A stretch of 64,000 bases of DNA. Origin: Pseudomonadota bacterium (GTDB taxonomy: Bacteria > Pseudomonadota > Alphaproteobacteria > Rhizobiales > Xanthobacteraceae). Numbering within the stretch: the stretch's first letter is position 1; every line of letters begins with the position of its first letter. The translations under genes and the position numbers were made by a program. The stretch spans positions 1-64,000 of the forward strand of contig CAUJJN010000221.1 in NCBI GenBank assembly GCA_963204905.1. The letters run 5' to 3'. A model generated the notes under the pieces. That model was not told the DNA's origin. It saw only the letters and a list, made by a program, of their open reading frames with translations, and searched no databases. Shown in pieces: positions 17,753-27,635 of the stretch.

Positions 17753-18571
17753 ATGGTAAAGGGGAGCGTCAATGCATCGGAGCCGCGCGTCTCGCTGGAG
17801 ACGCGCGGTCTCGGAATCCGTTTCGGCGGGCATGTCGCGGTGAATGCCGTGTCATGTGCATTTCGGCCGGGCGAACTCACCTGCATTGTGGGGCCGAATG
17901 GTGCCGGAAAGACGACCTACTTCAATCTGATTTCCGGCCAATTGCGTCCCAGCGAAGGAACGATTCTGTTGCAGGGGCGCGATATCACCTCGATGCCGAC
18001 CTCGGCGCGGGCATTGGCGGGGCTAGGCCGCGCTTTCCAGCTCACCAATCTGTTTCCGCAGCTCAGCGTGCTGGAGAATGTTCGGCTCGTGGTACAGGCG
18101 CGGCGAGGCTTCGGTTATTCACTGCTGTCGCTCTGGACCACCCATCGCGATGCTATCGAGGAAGCGGAGAGATGTCTCGAGCGCGTTTCCCTGCAGCACC
18201 GGCGCGATGCTACAGCGGCGTCGCTGCCCCATGGCGACCAGCGCAAGCTCGAGGTGGCGCTCATGATCGCGCTCAATCCGGATGTCTTCCTGTTCGACGA
18301 GCCAACGGCTGGTATGAGCATCGATGAGGTTCCGGTGATCCTCGATCTGATCCGCGACATCAAAACCGATTCGTCCAAGACCGTTCTGCTTGTCGAGCAC
18401 AAAATGGACGTGGTGCGTTCGCTTGCCGACCGGATCATCGTGCTGCACAACGGCACGCTGTTGGCCGACGGCGATCCGACAGCAGTGATGGAATCGCCGA
18501 TCGTTCATGAAGCGTATCTCGGGATGTCCGAGAAAGAAGCAGCGGCGATCGAGCAGGTGGCTCATGGCTGA
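17753..18571 (+). CDS. ABC transporter ATP-binding protein (LivG type)
   Basis: A 272-residue ATPase subunit. Walker A is GPNGAGKTT near residue 49 and Walker B is VFLFDEPTAGMS; the signature motif is divergent, LPHGDQRKLEVAL where LSxGQQRxLE is usual. The C-terminal extension and helical insert of LivG-type subunits are present. It energises the importer together with the next gene, with which it overlaps by eight bases, indicating translational coupling. Confidence 0.93.
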   Translation: MVKGSVNASEPRVSLETRGLGIRFGGHVAVNAVSCAFRPGELTCIVGPNGAGKTTYFNLISGQLRPSEGTILLQGRDITSMPTSARALAGLGRAFQLTNLFPQLSVLENVRLVVQARRGFGYSLLSLWTTHRDAIEEAERCLERVSLQHRRDATAASLPHGDQRKLEVALMIALNPDVFLFDEPTAGMSIDEVPVILDLIRDIKTDSSKTVLLVEHKMDVVRSLADRIIVLHNGTLLADGDPTAVMESPIVHEAYLGMSEKEAAAIEQVAHG

Positions 18572-19298
18572 CAAGGAGGCGCCGCTTCTGATCCTGGACA
18601 AGGTCGAAACCCGGATCGGGCCCTATCATATCCTGCACGGTGTAGATCTCATCGTGCCACAAGGCGGAGCTACCATGTTGCTCGGCCGCAACGGCGCGGG
18701 CAAGACGACCACGGTACGCACGGTGATGGCGTTGTGGCGCGCCAGCGCCGGCACCATCCACTTTGGCGGTCGCGACATTACCCATGAGGACGCCCCGGAT
18801 ATTGCTCGCCTTGGCGTGGGCTACGTGCCCGAGAGCGTGGGTATCTTCAGCGATCTGACGGTCGCCGAGAATCTGCGCCTTGCGGCGATCTCTGGGCAAA
18901 TCGATCCGAAACGGCTCGAAGTGATCTTCGATGCTTTTCCGGCGATGAAGCGTTTCTGGCTGGGGCGCGCCGGGACCTTGTCGGGCGGACAGAAGCAAAT
19001 GTTGTCCATCTCACGCGCCATCGTGGAGCCGCGACGTCTCCTCATTATCGACGAGCCGACCAAGGGATTGGCGCCTGCCATCATCGCCAACATGATCGGT
19101 GTATTCCGTGACCTGAAGGCAACCGGTGTAACGATCCTGATGATCGAGCAGAATTTTGCGCTTGCGCGAGCGATTGGCGACACCGTGGCGGTGATGGAAG
19201 ATGGCCGCATCGTACATCACGGCGGCATGGCCGAGCTTGCGGAAGATGATGCCTTGCAACGTCGGCTGCTCGGTCTGTCCATGTCAGCGCATCAGTGA
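18564..19298 (+). CDS. ABC transporter ATP-binding protein (LivF type)
   Basis: A 244-residue ATPase subunit with Walker A GRNGAGKTT, signature LSGGQKQMLSISRAI and Walker B LLIIDEPTKGLAP, matching LivF. The ATG at 18564 lies inside the end of the previous gene. It pairs with the LivG-type subunit in the importer and is followed after ten bases by the first permease. Confidence 0.94.
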   Translation: MADKEAPLLILDKVETRIGPYHILHGVDLIVPQGGATMLLGRNGAGKTTTVRTVMALWRASAGTIHFGGRDITHEDAPDIARLGVGYVPESVGIFSDLTVAENLRLAAISGQIDPKRLEVIFDAFPAMKRFWLGRAGTLSGGQKQMLSISRAIVEPRRLLIIDEPTKGLAPAIIANMIGVFRDLKATGVTILMIEQNFALARAIGDTVAVMEDGRIVHHGGMAELAEDDALQRRLLGLSMSAHQ

Positions 19299-19308
19299 GG
19301 GCGAACGC

Positions 19309-20328
19309 GTGTCCAACCCTGTGACTGCACCAGCCACCTCCGATATCCCGCGCCAGCCGCTGGACTGGCTTCCCGTGGCACTTCCGCTGATCGTGGCGGT
19401 TGCCGCCTTTCCTTTCGTCGGCAATCCCTGGACGTGGTTGACGCTGACCATTGCTGGGCTGGCCATGGGCATGATCATTTTCACCGTGTCTTCCGGCCTG
19501 ATGCTGGTGTTCGGCCTGATGGACGTTCTCAACTTCGGCCACGGAGCCTTCATCGCGCTCGGGGCCTATGTCGGGCTGGCGGTTCTGATGCCTCTCACGC
19601 CATGGGTCGAAACGACGTCGGTTCTGTTGAACTCCGCTGTTTTTGCACTGGCGCTTTGCGCAGGCGTGATCGTTGCCGGCTTGGTCGGTTTCGTATTCGA
19701 TCGACTGCTGATCCAGCCGGTTTACGGCAACCATCTCAAACAAATTCTGATGACGACCGGCGGCTTGATCATTGTCGAGCAGTTGATTCGCGCGATCTGG
19801 GGCGCGGAGACGGTCTCGTTCAATTTGCCGGCCAGCCTGCGGGGCTCCTGGCTGCTGGGTGAAGCGGCTGTCGAACGGTATCGCATCGTCGCGCTCGGCA
19901 TCGGCAGCGCCGTCTTCCTCGGACTGCTTCTGGTGCTGACCAAAACGCGGATCGGCCTGATGATCCGGGCCGGCGTCGAGAATCGCGAAATGCTAGAGGC
20001 GATGGGCTATCGCACCCGTCATCTTTTCGTCGGCGTGTTCGTAGTCGGCGCGATGCTGGCAGGCCTCGGCGGTGTGATGTGGGGACTTTACCTCCAGAAT
20101 TTCACCGCATCGATCGGTGCGCAGATCAACGTGCTGATCTTTATCGTGATCATCATCGGTGGCCTCGGCTCGACCACCGGCTGTCTGATCGGCGCGTTGC
20201 TGGTGGGACTGACGTCCAACTACGTTGGTTTCGCTGCCCCCAAGATCGCCCTGTTTTCGAACATTCTTCTGATGCTTCTGGTTTTGCTCTGGCGACCGCA
20301 GGGTCTTTATCGGGTGGTAGATCGATGA
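19309..20328 (+). CDS. ABC transporter permease (LivH type)
   Basis: A 339-residue polytopic inner-membrane protein with eight or so hydrophobic segments. The conserved part MLVFGLMDVLNFGHGAFIALGAYVGL and the later EMLEAMGYRTRHLFVGVFVVGA coupling region identify LivH-type permeases. I chose the GTG at 19309 because GAGGG is seven bases upstream; upstream ATGs lie inside the previous gene. It overlaps the next permease by ATGA. Confidence 0.93.
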   Translation: MSNPVTAPATSDIPRQPLDWLPVALPLIVAVAAFPFVGNPWTWLTLTIAGLAMGMIIFTVSSGLMLVFGLMDVLNFGHGAFIALGAYVGLAVLMPLTPWVETTSVLLNSAVFALALCAGVIVAGLVGFVFDRLLIQPVYGNHLKQILMTTGGLIIVEQLIRAIWGAETVSFNLPASLRGSWLLGEAAVERYRIVALGIGSAVFLGLLLVLTKTRIGLMIRAGVENREMLEAMGYRTRHLFVGVFVVGAMLAGLGGVMWGLYLQNFTASIGAQINVLIFIVIIIGGLGSTTGCLIGALLVGLTSNYVGFAAPKIALFSNILLMLLVLLWRPQGLYRVVDR

Positions 20329-21419
20329 CCGCGCATCCTCCGGAGCCGAGTTTCATCCGTCGCGTGCTCTCGGGAGACTTGCCTCGAAGTCGTATCCTGA
20401 CGGTGATCCTGATTGCGATCGTTGTCGGTCTTGTCGTCGCACCGTTCCTCATTCCCGGCGCGCGAAGCCTCAATACGTCCGCCAAGATTCTGATCTTCAT
20501 CGCGCTGGTGGCGAGCTACGATCTGCTGCTCGGCTACACCGGCATCGTGTCGTTCGCCCATACGATGTTTTTCGGAATCGGCGCTTATGGCATTGCCATC
20601 GCGTCGACCCGGATGGAGCCGGGCTGGATGGCATTGGCGGTGGGCACGTCGTTCGCCATTCTGCTCTCCGTGATTTTGGCAACCGTTATCGGGCTGTTCT
20701 CGCTGCGGGTCCGCGCGGTGTTTTTCGCCATGATCACGCTTGCGGTGGCCACGGCGTTTTCGACCCTGATGTCGCAGTTGTCGGAATGGACCGGTGGCGA
20801 GGACGGCATCACCTTCAAGATGCCGGCGATCTTCCAGCCGGCGTATCGTCTGTTCGAAGAGCCCGTGTTGGGTATCGTCATCAACGGGCGCATCCTGTCG
20901 TATTATACCATCCTGATTGCCGTCGCCGTGTTGTTCCTGCTGATGTTGCGGATTGCCAATTCGCCGTTCGGGCGCGTGCTTCAGGCCATTCGCGAGAATC
21001 CGTTTCGGACCGAGGCGATCGGCTATCGCACCGTTCTCTATCGCACCATCGCCAGTGTGATATCGGCCGTGTTCGCGACGCTGGCGGGTGTCCTCATGGC
21101 GATCTGGCTACGCTACAACGGGCCAGATACGACGCTTTCGCTCGAGATCATGGTCGATATCCTGCTGATCACCGTGATCGGCGGCATGGGGACGCTCTAC
21201 GGCGCGATTGTCGGGTCCGTATTGTTCATGATCGCGCAGACCTATCTGCAGGACATCATGGCGCTGGTCAGCAAGGCCAGCGAACATGTCCCGCTCGTCG
21301 CCAATCTGGCGCATCCGGATCGCTGGCTGCTGTGGCTCGGCTTGCTATTCGTCCTGAGCATCTACTATTTCCCGCAAGGCGTGGTGGGCAGTCTCAGGGA
21401 TCGCGCGCGGGGAACGTGA
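20325..21419 (+). CDS. ABC transporter permease (LivM type)
   Basis: A 364-residue permease. Family features are SYDLLLGYTGIVSFAHTMFFGIGAYG and the cytoplasmic coupling segment RENPFRTEAIGYRTVLYRTIA, followed by TVIGGMGTLYGAIVGSVLF. With the LivH-type partner it forms the membrane channel. Start and stop overlap the neighbours on both sides (ATGA and TGATG), so the whole operon is tightly coupled. Confidence 0.94.
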   Translation: MTAHPPEPSFIRRVLSGDLPRSRILTVILIAIVVGLVVAPFLIPGARSLNTSAKILIFIALVASYDLLLGYTGIVSFAHTMFFGIGAYGIAIASTRMEPGWMALAVGTSFAILLSVILATVIGLFSLRVRAVFFAMITLAVATAFSTLMSQLSEWTGGEDGITFKMPAIFQPAYRLFEEPVLGIVINGRILSYYTILIAVAVLFLLMLRIANSPFGRVLQAIRENPFRTEAIGYRTVLYRTIASVISAVFATLAGVLMAIWLRYNGPDTTLSLEIMVDILLITVIGGMGTLYGAIVGSVLFMIAQTYLQDIMALVSKASEHVPLVANLAHPDRWLLWLGLLFVLSIYYFPQGVVGSLRDRARGT

Positions 21420-22954
21420 TGCTGATTACCGATTGGCTACAGCGGTCGGCGGAACACTCGCCCGTGCGTATCGCGATGGAAGATATCGCGACCGGCGAGC
21501 GGCTCGACTATGCCGCTCTCGATCGTCGAGTAGGGCGAATCGCATGGGCCTTGCGCGAACGCTACCGTTTTCAGCCGGGCGATCGCATCGCTATTCTCGC
21601 GCAAAACGGCTTTGCCCACCTCGAGCTGTTGTTCGCTTGCGCACGGGCAGGGTTGATCCTGGTGCCGCTCAACTGGCGACTTGCTCCCGCCGAACTTCGG
21701 CAGATCGTCCATGATTGCCAGCCGTCTCTGTTGATCTACGAGACTGATTTCGCGGCTGCTGCAATCTCCGCCACCGATGGGATGAACTGTATCCTGATGT
21801 CACTTGGCGATCCGCAGGGCTATGAGGCCATGCATGCGGATGCCGCCGGGTCCGTCGCCGCCATGATGCCGCGCCGTGACGACGATCTCTGGATGCTGCT
21901 CTATACGTCGGGTACGACCGGGCAACCGAAAGGCGTGATGCAGACCTTTGGCATGGTCTACGTTAATGCGGTGAACACGCTGATCTCGGGCAAGGTGCTG
22001 GCCGGCGACGTCTTTCTCAACGTGCTGCCGTTCTTCCACACCGGCGGTCTTAATCTCTACACGCTCCCGGTTCTGATGACCGGCGGGACGGTCATTGTGG
22101 AATGGCGTTTCGATCCTGCAATCACATTGGCACGTCTGTCACAGGACGTGGTTTCGATGTTCGCGGTGCCGGCAATCTACCTGACACTGGCCAATCATCC
22201 GGATTTTGCCGCTGCGCGCTTTCCGCGATTGCGCAACCTCTCGGTGGGCGGTGCACCGATCCCTCCTGCGATAGGCGAAGCATTTGCCACGAAGGGACTG
22301 GTTGTGGCGCCGAGTTACGGCATGACGGAGGCGGGGCCGACGATCTTTGCATCAGATCCGTTGACGGCAGCGCGAAAGCCACTGAGCGTCGGAAAGCCGG
22401 TGGGGGCCGCGCTGATCCGTCTGGTGGACCGCGACGGTCACGAGATTCATGGAACCGGTCGTGGCGAGCTCCAGCTTGCAGGGCCTGTCGTGACGCCGGG
22501 CTACTGGAACAGGACAGCGGCGACGCATGAGGCGATCAAGGACGGGTGGCTCAGCACCGGCGACGTTGCCATTCGGGATGATGATGGTGACATCTTTATC
22601 GTCGATCGCCTCAAGGACATGTTTATTTCGGGCGGTGAGAACGTATATCCCGCGGAGGTCGAGAACTTCCTCTACGATTTACCGGGCATTGCCGAGGCCG
22701 CAGTGATCGGCGTGTCGGATTCGCGTTGGGGCGAAGTCGGTCTCGCCGTCGTTGTCGCGAAATCGGGAGTGACGATCGAGCCCGATCGATTGCGCATGGT
22801 GTGTCGGGAGCATCTCGCTGCCTACAAGGTGCCGCAGCACGTCCGCGTCGTTCATGCTTTACCCCGAACGCCATCGGGGAAGGTCGAGAAGCACAAGCTG
22901 CGCGATCAACTGCTGACCAAAAAGCAATCCGATGAAGAAGGAACTTTGCGTTGA
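21419..22954 (+). CDS. Acyl-CoA ligase, AMP-forming
   Basis: A 511-residue ANL-superfamily ligase. Motif A is LLYTSGTTGQPKGVMQT, followed by YGMTEAGP, GWLSTGDVA, DRLKDMFISGGENVYP and the C-terminal catalytic Lys region PRTPSGKVEKHKL. It activates an imported carboxylic acid via acyl-AMP to its CoA ester. Being encoded directly behind the permease, it probably acts on what the transporter brings in, trapping the substrate in the cell. The specific acid is not evident. Confidence 0.94.
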   Translation: MLITDWLQRSAEHSPVRIAMEDIATGERLDYAALDRRVGRIAWALRERYRFQPGDRIAILAQNGFAHLELLFACARAGLILVPLNWRLAPAELRQIVHDCQPSLLIYETDFAAAAISATDGMNCILMSLGDPQGYEAMHADAAGSVAAMMPRRDDDLWMLLYTSGTTGQPKGVMQTFGMVYVNAVNTLISGKVLAGDVFLNVLPFFHTGGLNLYTLPVLMTGGTVIVEWRFDPAITLARLSQDVVSMFAVPAIYLTLANHPDFAAARFPRLRNLSVGGAPIPPAIGEAFATKGLVVAPSYGMTEAGPTIFASDPLTAARKPLSVGKPVGAALIRLVDRDGHEIHGTGRGELQLAGPVVTPGYWNRTAATHEAIKDGWLSTGDVAIRDDDGDIFIVDRLKDMFISGGENVYPAEVENFLYDLPGIAEAAVIGVSDSRWGEVGLAVVVAKSGVTIEPDRLRMVCREHLAAYKVPQHVRVVHALPRTPSGKVEKHKLRDQLLTKKQSDEEGTLR

Positions 22955-23736
22955 CCATCGCTGTTGAGGTGCCGGAATTCGATCACGCTCGCATCACATG
23001 GCAGAACCATGAGATCGCGACCGTGGCGATTCGTAATTCCGGGCCGCTCAACATTCTTTCGTCGTCGGTGATGGCGGACATGCGCGAAGCCATCAATTAT
23101 GTAAGCGCCGACCCGCACCTTCGCGTTCTTGTCATTCGCGGTGACGGCGATGTCGCGTTTGTCGCGGGCGCCGATGTTCACGAAATGGTTGGCCTCGACG
23201 AACAGGGAGCAACTGCATTTATTACCCGGCTTCATGATCTGTGCGAGGCGGCGCGGAACTGCCCGGTCCCGGTCATAGCACGGCTGTGCGGGTATTGCCT
23301 TGGCGGTGGACTGCAACTGGCGGCATCCTGCGATATTCGTCTGGTGGCGGAGGGGACAAAGTTCGGCATGCCGGAAGTACGTGTCGGGATGGCGTCGATC
23401 ATCCATGCCGCGTTGCTGCCGCGGCTGGTCGGATCGACGGAGGCGAGATGGTTGTTGCTGACGGGAGAACAGATCGGCGCCGATGAGGCGTTGCGCTGCG
23501 GTCTTGCTACTCGCGTTGTCGCCAAGGGTCAACTCGACTCTGCCATTGATGCCGCCGTCGCTGCGATCCTTGCCTGCGGGCCGCACAGCATTCGCGAACA
23601 GAAGCGGCTGTTGCGCAGTTGGGAGGGCAAGGACCTGACAGCGGAAATTTCCCGAACAATTCCCCTGTTTGCTGAAGCCTACGCGCTCGGTGAGCCTCAA
23701 AAATATCTGCGTGCTTTTATCGACGCCCGCTCATGA
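22951..23736 (+). CDS. Crotonase (enoyl-CoA hydratase/isomerase) family protein
   Basis: A 261-residue crotonase. The TTG at 22951 overlaps the ligase stop (TTGA) and has GAAGGAAC upstream. Oxyanion-hole regions are VAFVAGADVHEM and GYCLGGGLQLAASCDIRL. The second catalytic Glu position is kept (FGMPEVRVG), while the first reads Gln instead of Glu in GGGLQLA, so hydratase activity is uncertain. It is the last gene of the importer operon and likely processes the CoA ester made by the ligase. Confidence 0.88.
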   Translation: MTIAVEVPEFDHARITWQNHEIATVAIRNSGPLNILSSSVMADMREAINYVSADPHLRVLVIRGDGDVAFVAGADVHEMVGLDEQGATAFITRLHDLCEAARNCPVPVIARLCGYCLGGGLQLAASCDIRLVAEGTKFGMPEVRVGMASIIHAALLPRLVGSTEARWLLLTGEQIGADEALRCGLATRVVAKGQLDSAIDAAVAAILACGPHSIREQKRLLRSWEGKDLTAEISRTIPLFAEAYALGEPQKYLRAFIDARS

Positions 23737-23940
23737 ATGCACTGAGCAGCTTTCTTAGACGTTCAACGGCAATGTAACGCTGTCATCCCGAGATATACGG
23801 AGCCGATTTGATCGGTCTTGAGTGACGTGGCGCGCGTGTAGAGATGTCTCCGTGTCGTTCGCTTGATATGTGTGAGATTCACTATTCTTTTGAGGCCAGT
23901 GAGAATCCGCTGCATGTCGAAAGAAGAGCCAGTTCGGACA
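23737..23940. other. Intergenic region between convergent genes
   Basis: About 200 bases between the crotonase and the converging FAD enzyme. No gene and no strong hairpin with a T-run was seen. Confidence 0.5.
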
Positions 23941-25458
23941 TTACGTTGAAAGCGCGCGTGGTTCTTGAGGAGGCGCGTGGCTGGCACAGCCTAGCGTTGC
24001 GATTGCGCTGGGCATCAGACGTTTCACCTGAGCGGTGATATAGATGGCTCCCAGAGGATCACCGAACGCTCCCGCAGTCGGCGGTCCGATAATTCGAAGG
24101 TTGGGGTCGGCGCGCCCCACACTGTCGATCGCTTCACATTTGCCGGATACGTCGTATCCCATTCCTGTTCCATGGCGACGCAGGAGTCCACGCTGCTCCA
24201 GATTCACCAGAACCGGATTTCTGGACGCCGCGCCGCCGGAATCAAGTCCAGTGCAGTTAATTACGAAATCGAACTCGTGCCGACTTCGCTCCATTTGTCC
24301 CGATCGAGCTTCGAGCTCGACTTGAACGGGATCGACGGATGCGCCAGTTGTTACTCCGATCACATTCGCCGTGAGATACTGGACACGGCCAAGCTCCTCC
24401 GCCTGTCGAACCATGTCATCATTCATGGGCGGCGTTCGGAAACGATGAACATCCCAGAAAACGCGGAGTTTTCGCAGAAAGCGTTGTTGCTCAGTCAAAG
24501 GTAGTTGTGGCCATAGTTTCCACACAACATCGCGAATCGCATCGAACGGTTCGTGCCAACTACCTCCTGCACGAACGACACGGGAAATTTCCTGCCGAAG
24601 AGCTCGGCACCAACGGCGCACGTTGACCGGTTCACGTGCAATAAAATCCGGGATCTGGCCATCGATCCTGTCCATGATCGCTATCGGCGATATGCGGGGA
24701 GGCGCCAATCCCCTTATTTCTGGCGATTGCGCGCGCGGCCGAAGGCCTCGTCTCGATACCGCAGCCAGTTTGCCGATGTGCCCTCGACGCAGCAGTGTGG
24801 ACAATTGATCCAGGGCTGTCAGCCCAGTGCCCACGACGAGCACGCGCGCGTCGATTGGAATCTGATCGAGGCAGCCCGCCATCAAAGGGTCTGCAATGAT
24901 GCGAGGATGTTCGGCGTGTTCTGGAGCAAACGGTTTTGTCAGAGCAGGAGTCGGATTGCCAGTTGCGAGGATCACCATGTCGGCGATCAGATCACCGCTG
25001 GATGAAGTCTTCACCAGAAAGCCGTTCGTCTTTTTCTGAACATCCGTTGCCACATCACGGATATGCTGAACTGTTGATCCGAATCCCTCGTGATTGGCAT
25101 GGCTGAAAGCCTGATAAGATAGATACTCCCCAATGACGAATCGTCTCAGAAATATATGTCCACTGGGAACGTGAGCCTCTAGGTCGTTCTCGATGATGCC
25201 TCTCGCCTGACACCATTCTAGAAGTTCGTCGGTGTTCTCGGGATCGATGGCCATGGCATTGATCGGACCGTTGAGTCGATGGTCGGGATCGACTGCGGAA
25301 TAGGCTAGCCCATGGCCGAGCAGCTTCTTCGGTTCAACGATCGATACATGCACACGTGCCTGTATGCGCCGAACCAACTGGATGGCGAACGCTACGCCAC
25401 TAAATCCGCCTCCGATAACAACGATTCGTTTCTCGCCACGGTCAATAAAGTCGTTCAT
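23941..25458 (-). CDS. FAD/NAD(P)-binding oxidoreductase (YdhS-like)
   Basis: A 505-residue flavoprotein. The FAD-binding motif VVIGGGFSGVAFAIQL is at the N-terminus; KKLLGHGLAYSAVDPDHRLNGP and HVPSGHIFLRRFVIGEYL follow, then ILATGNPTP and a second dinucleotide motif VLVVGTGLTALDQLS near residue 205. The pattern is that of the FAD-NAD(P)-binding family seen in YdhS-like proteins. The reaction is unknown. It is monocistronic, divergent from the ABC importer at 25767, and the two may share regulation. Confidence 0.85.
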   Translation of the reverse strand: MNDFIDRGEKRIVVIGGGFSGVAFAIQLVRRIQARVHVSIVEPKKLLGHGLAYSAVDPDHRLNGPINAMAIDPENTDELLEWCQARGIIENDLEAHVPSGHIFLRRFVIGEYLSYQAFSHANHEGFGSTVQHIRDVATDVQKKTNGFLVKTSSSGDLIADMVILATGNPTPALTKPFAPEHAEHPRIIADPLMAGCLDQIPIDARVLVVGTGLTALDQLSTLLRRGHIGKLAAVSRRGLRPRAQSPEIRGLAPPRISPIAIMDRIDGQIPDFIAREPVNVRRWCRALRQEISRVVRAGGSWHEPFDAIRDVVWKLWPQLPLTEQQRFLRKLRVFWDVHRFRTPPMNDDMVRQAEELGRVQYLTANVIGVTTGASVDPVQVELEARSGQMERSRHEFDFVINCTGLDSGGAASRNPVLVNLEQRGLLRRHGTGMGYDVSGKCEAIDSVGRADPNLRIIGPPTAGAFGDPLGAIYITAQVKRLMPSAIATLGCASHAPPQEPRALST

Positions 25459-25766
25459 CGGAATAACCTACGTACCTCAAGCCTGTGTCATCGCGATTTC
25501 AGTACGATTTGAAAGAGGATGCATGATTTTCTGTTCCAAGAGCAAATCTTCATTGCCATCGGGACAATAATTGACCGTGGTGATGTCCTACATAACCTTT
25601 ATAAATTTGATCTTTGCGGCATGGTCACTAGCATGATGCAGCTGCCTGGTGTGGCAGCCGGCGTAATGAAGTGAGTGGTCAGGCGGGACATGCGCTGATA
25701 TGCCCTGCTCGAGGCATCTCCTGTGACAGTAATGTCGACCGCTTCAATCAAATGGGAGGGGATACG
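25459..25766. other. Divergent control region before the second ABC importer
   Basis: No gene. It is AT-richer than its surroundings, with ATAATT and TTTATAAAT stretches (about 25567-25612) that could be promoter elements, and a small inverted repeat GCTGCC-N6-GGCAGC at 25641..25658. The strong ribosome site GGGAGGGG of the next gene ends it. Confidence 0.45.
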
Positions 25767-26807
25767 ATGGATCAAGGCGGGAAGGGATTTTCGCGCAGAG
25801 GGGTCCTTGCCGGACTTGCGGTTGCGTCGGTTGGATTGAGCGCGCCCCGTAGTGTCGCAGCCGCGACCGAGCAGGCGTTGCCGGTGCGGATCGGCATTCA
25901 GCCGCAGGCCTCGTGGCTACTGTACGTTGCCCGCGACCTCAAGCTGTTCGAAAAGGTGGGTCTGCAGCCAACCTATATTCGCTTCACCACCGGCACACAG
26001 GCGATTGCGGCGATCGAAAGCAAGAGTCTGGATATCGCATCGCCGGGAATCACCCCATATGTCGCAGGGCTCGCCCAAGGCGTTGATTGGAAGGTCGTGG
26101 GAATCGATGCCACAATGGCTGGTGCCGAAGGTATTGTCGCGCGCGCCGACAGCGGAATCACGAAGCTGGAAGATCTGAAGGGTAAATCCATCGGGGTGGC
26201 GCGCGGGACGACGGCATACTACGGCCTGCTGGCTGCCCTTAAGAGCAAAGGCATCAGCAAGAACGAGGTCAAGCTTCTGCTGATGGGGCCTCCGGAGCAG
26301 CTTGGCGCTCTGCGTAACAAGGATATCGATGCGGTTGCCGTGTGGGAGCCATGGATTCAGCGTAATATCAACGAACTCGGCGGCCGTCTGATCGGAATGG
26401 ACGCGGACTTCGGCGTTCACTCCACGACCGGCGTATACGCCGTGCACAAGGATTATGCCGAAAAGAATCGCGAGGCGATCGAGCGGTTTTTGACCGGACT
26501 GATGCTTGCCTACAAACATATCGAGAAGGACGGCCCGGACAGCGCGATTGCGGCGGTATCCGAAGCCATGAACGTGCCTCGCGACGTGATCAAGGTCATG
26601 TACAAGGAGGCGCCTGTCCCGAATATTCCACGTTGGACCGATCCGAACTATCGGTACTCCCTGACGAAGGGGGGCGCCTATCACAAGATGGTGGAGGAGA
26701 TGGCCAAGTTCCTTGTGGAGGAAGGAATTATCCCGAAGTCTGTCGATCTCTCCAATGCTTTCGATGATTCCTATATTACGAATGTGCTCCGGAAGACCGA
26801 AAAGTAA
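25767..26807 (+). CDS. ABC transporter substrate-binding protein, SsuA/NMT1 type
   Basis: A 346-residue periplasmic binding protein. The N-terminus FSRRGVLAGLAVASVGLSAPRSVAAA is a twin-arginine signal peptide. The mature part PVRIGIQPQASWLLYVARDLKLFEKVGLQPTYI belongs to the SsuA/TauA/NMT1 class. GGGAGGGG precedes the ATG. Such systems import sulfonates, nitrate, pyrimidine precursors, taurine or aromatic acids. It is followed closely by its permease and ATPase, and the adjacent catabolic genes suggest an organic acid or ester. Confidence 0.92.
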   Translation: MDQGGKGFSRRGVLAGLAVASVGLSAPRSVAAATEQALPVRIGIQPQASWLLYVARDLKLFEKVGLQPTYIRFTTGTQAIAAIESKSLDIASPGITPYVAGLAQGVDWKVVGIDATMAGAEGIVARADSGITKLEDLKGKSIGVARGTTAYYGLLAALKSKGISKNEVKLLLMGPPEQLGALRNKDIDAVAVWEPWIQRNINELGGRLIGMDADFGVHSTTGVYAVHKDYAEKNREAIERFLTGLMLAYKHIEKDGPDSAIAAVSEAMNVPRDVIKVMYKEAPVPNIPRWTDPNYRYSLTKGGAYHKMVEEMAKFLVEEGIIPKSVDLSNAFDDSYITNVLRKTEK

Positions 26808-26815
26808 TTGAATGA

Positions 26816-27631
26816 ATGACCGATAAATCGCAGACGACCCACCGGCGGCGCCGCTTGGCACTTAGCCGGTGGCGCTACCCGTTGATCAGCTTCGCCTCGA
26901 TAGTTGGAATGATCGCTGTCTGGGGGCTCGTGACGGGGGCTGGCCTGGTGTCGAGTCGCGTGCTGCCCTCTCCCGGAGAAGTGCTCGCGCAAGCCGGTCA
27001 TATTGCGCGCAACGGCTACGCAGGCAATCCTCTTATCGTTCATATCGGATGGAGCCTGTTCCGGGCGGTCAGCGGCTTTCTGCTCGGCATCGCGCTCGCC
27101 ATTCCGGTCGGCTTGCTGATGAGTTACAGCAAGACGTTCGGTGCGATTACCCAGCCGATCTTCGGCTTTTTCCGTCCGATACCTCCGATCGCGTTTATCC
27201 CTCTGATGATCGTTTGGTTTGGAATTGGAGAAACCAGCAAAATTCTTCTGATATTTGCAGCATCATTCAATTACACCGTCTTGAGCAGTGCTGCGGGTAT
27301 GCGCTCCGTTCCCGAGCAACTCGTCCGCGCTGGCACCAATCTGGGGTTGACGCGATGGCAGCTTTTTACCAGCGTCATGTTTCCTGCGGCGCTGCCTTCG
27401 ATTCTGACCGGCGTCAAAACTTCCGCAGCGGTAAGCTGGGCCGTTTTGGTGGCCGCGGAACTCTTGGCTGCTCAGGCGGGATTAGGTTTCATCATTACAG
27501 ATGCGGGCACGTTCTTCCGTATCTCAGATGTATTCATCGGCATCCTGATCATCGGCGTCATTGGCTTGAGCATCGAATTCCTGATCACGGCGTTCGAACG
27601 CAGATTGCTCCACTGGCAAAGTAAGGTCTAA
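26816..27631 (+). CDS. ABC transporter permease, SsuC/TauC type
   Basis: A 271-residue inner-membrane permease with six predicted helices. The coupling motif is SVPEQLVRAGTNLGLTRWQLFTSVMFPAALPSILTGV, the EAA-loop of this family. It begins nine bases after the binding protein's stop codon. It forms the channel of the second importer. Confidence 0.93.
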   Translation: MTDKSQTTHRRRRLALSRWRYPLISFASIVGMIAVWGLVTGAGLVSSRVLPSPGEVLAQAGHIARNGYAGNPLIVHIGWSLFRAVSGFLLGIALAIPVGLLMSYSKTFGAITQPIFGFFRPIPPIAFIPLMIVWFGIGETSKILLIFAASFNYTVLSSAAGMRSVPEQLVRAGTNLGLTRWQLFTSVMFPAALPSILTGVKTSAAVSWAVLVAAELLAAQAGLGFIITDAGTFFRISDVFIGILIIGVIGLSIEFLITAFERRLLHWQSKV

Positions 27632-27635
27632 ACCG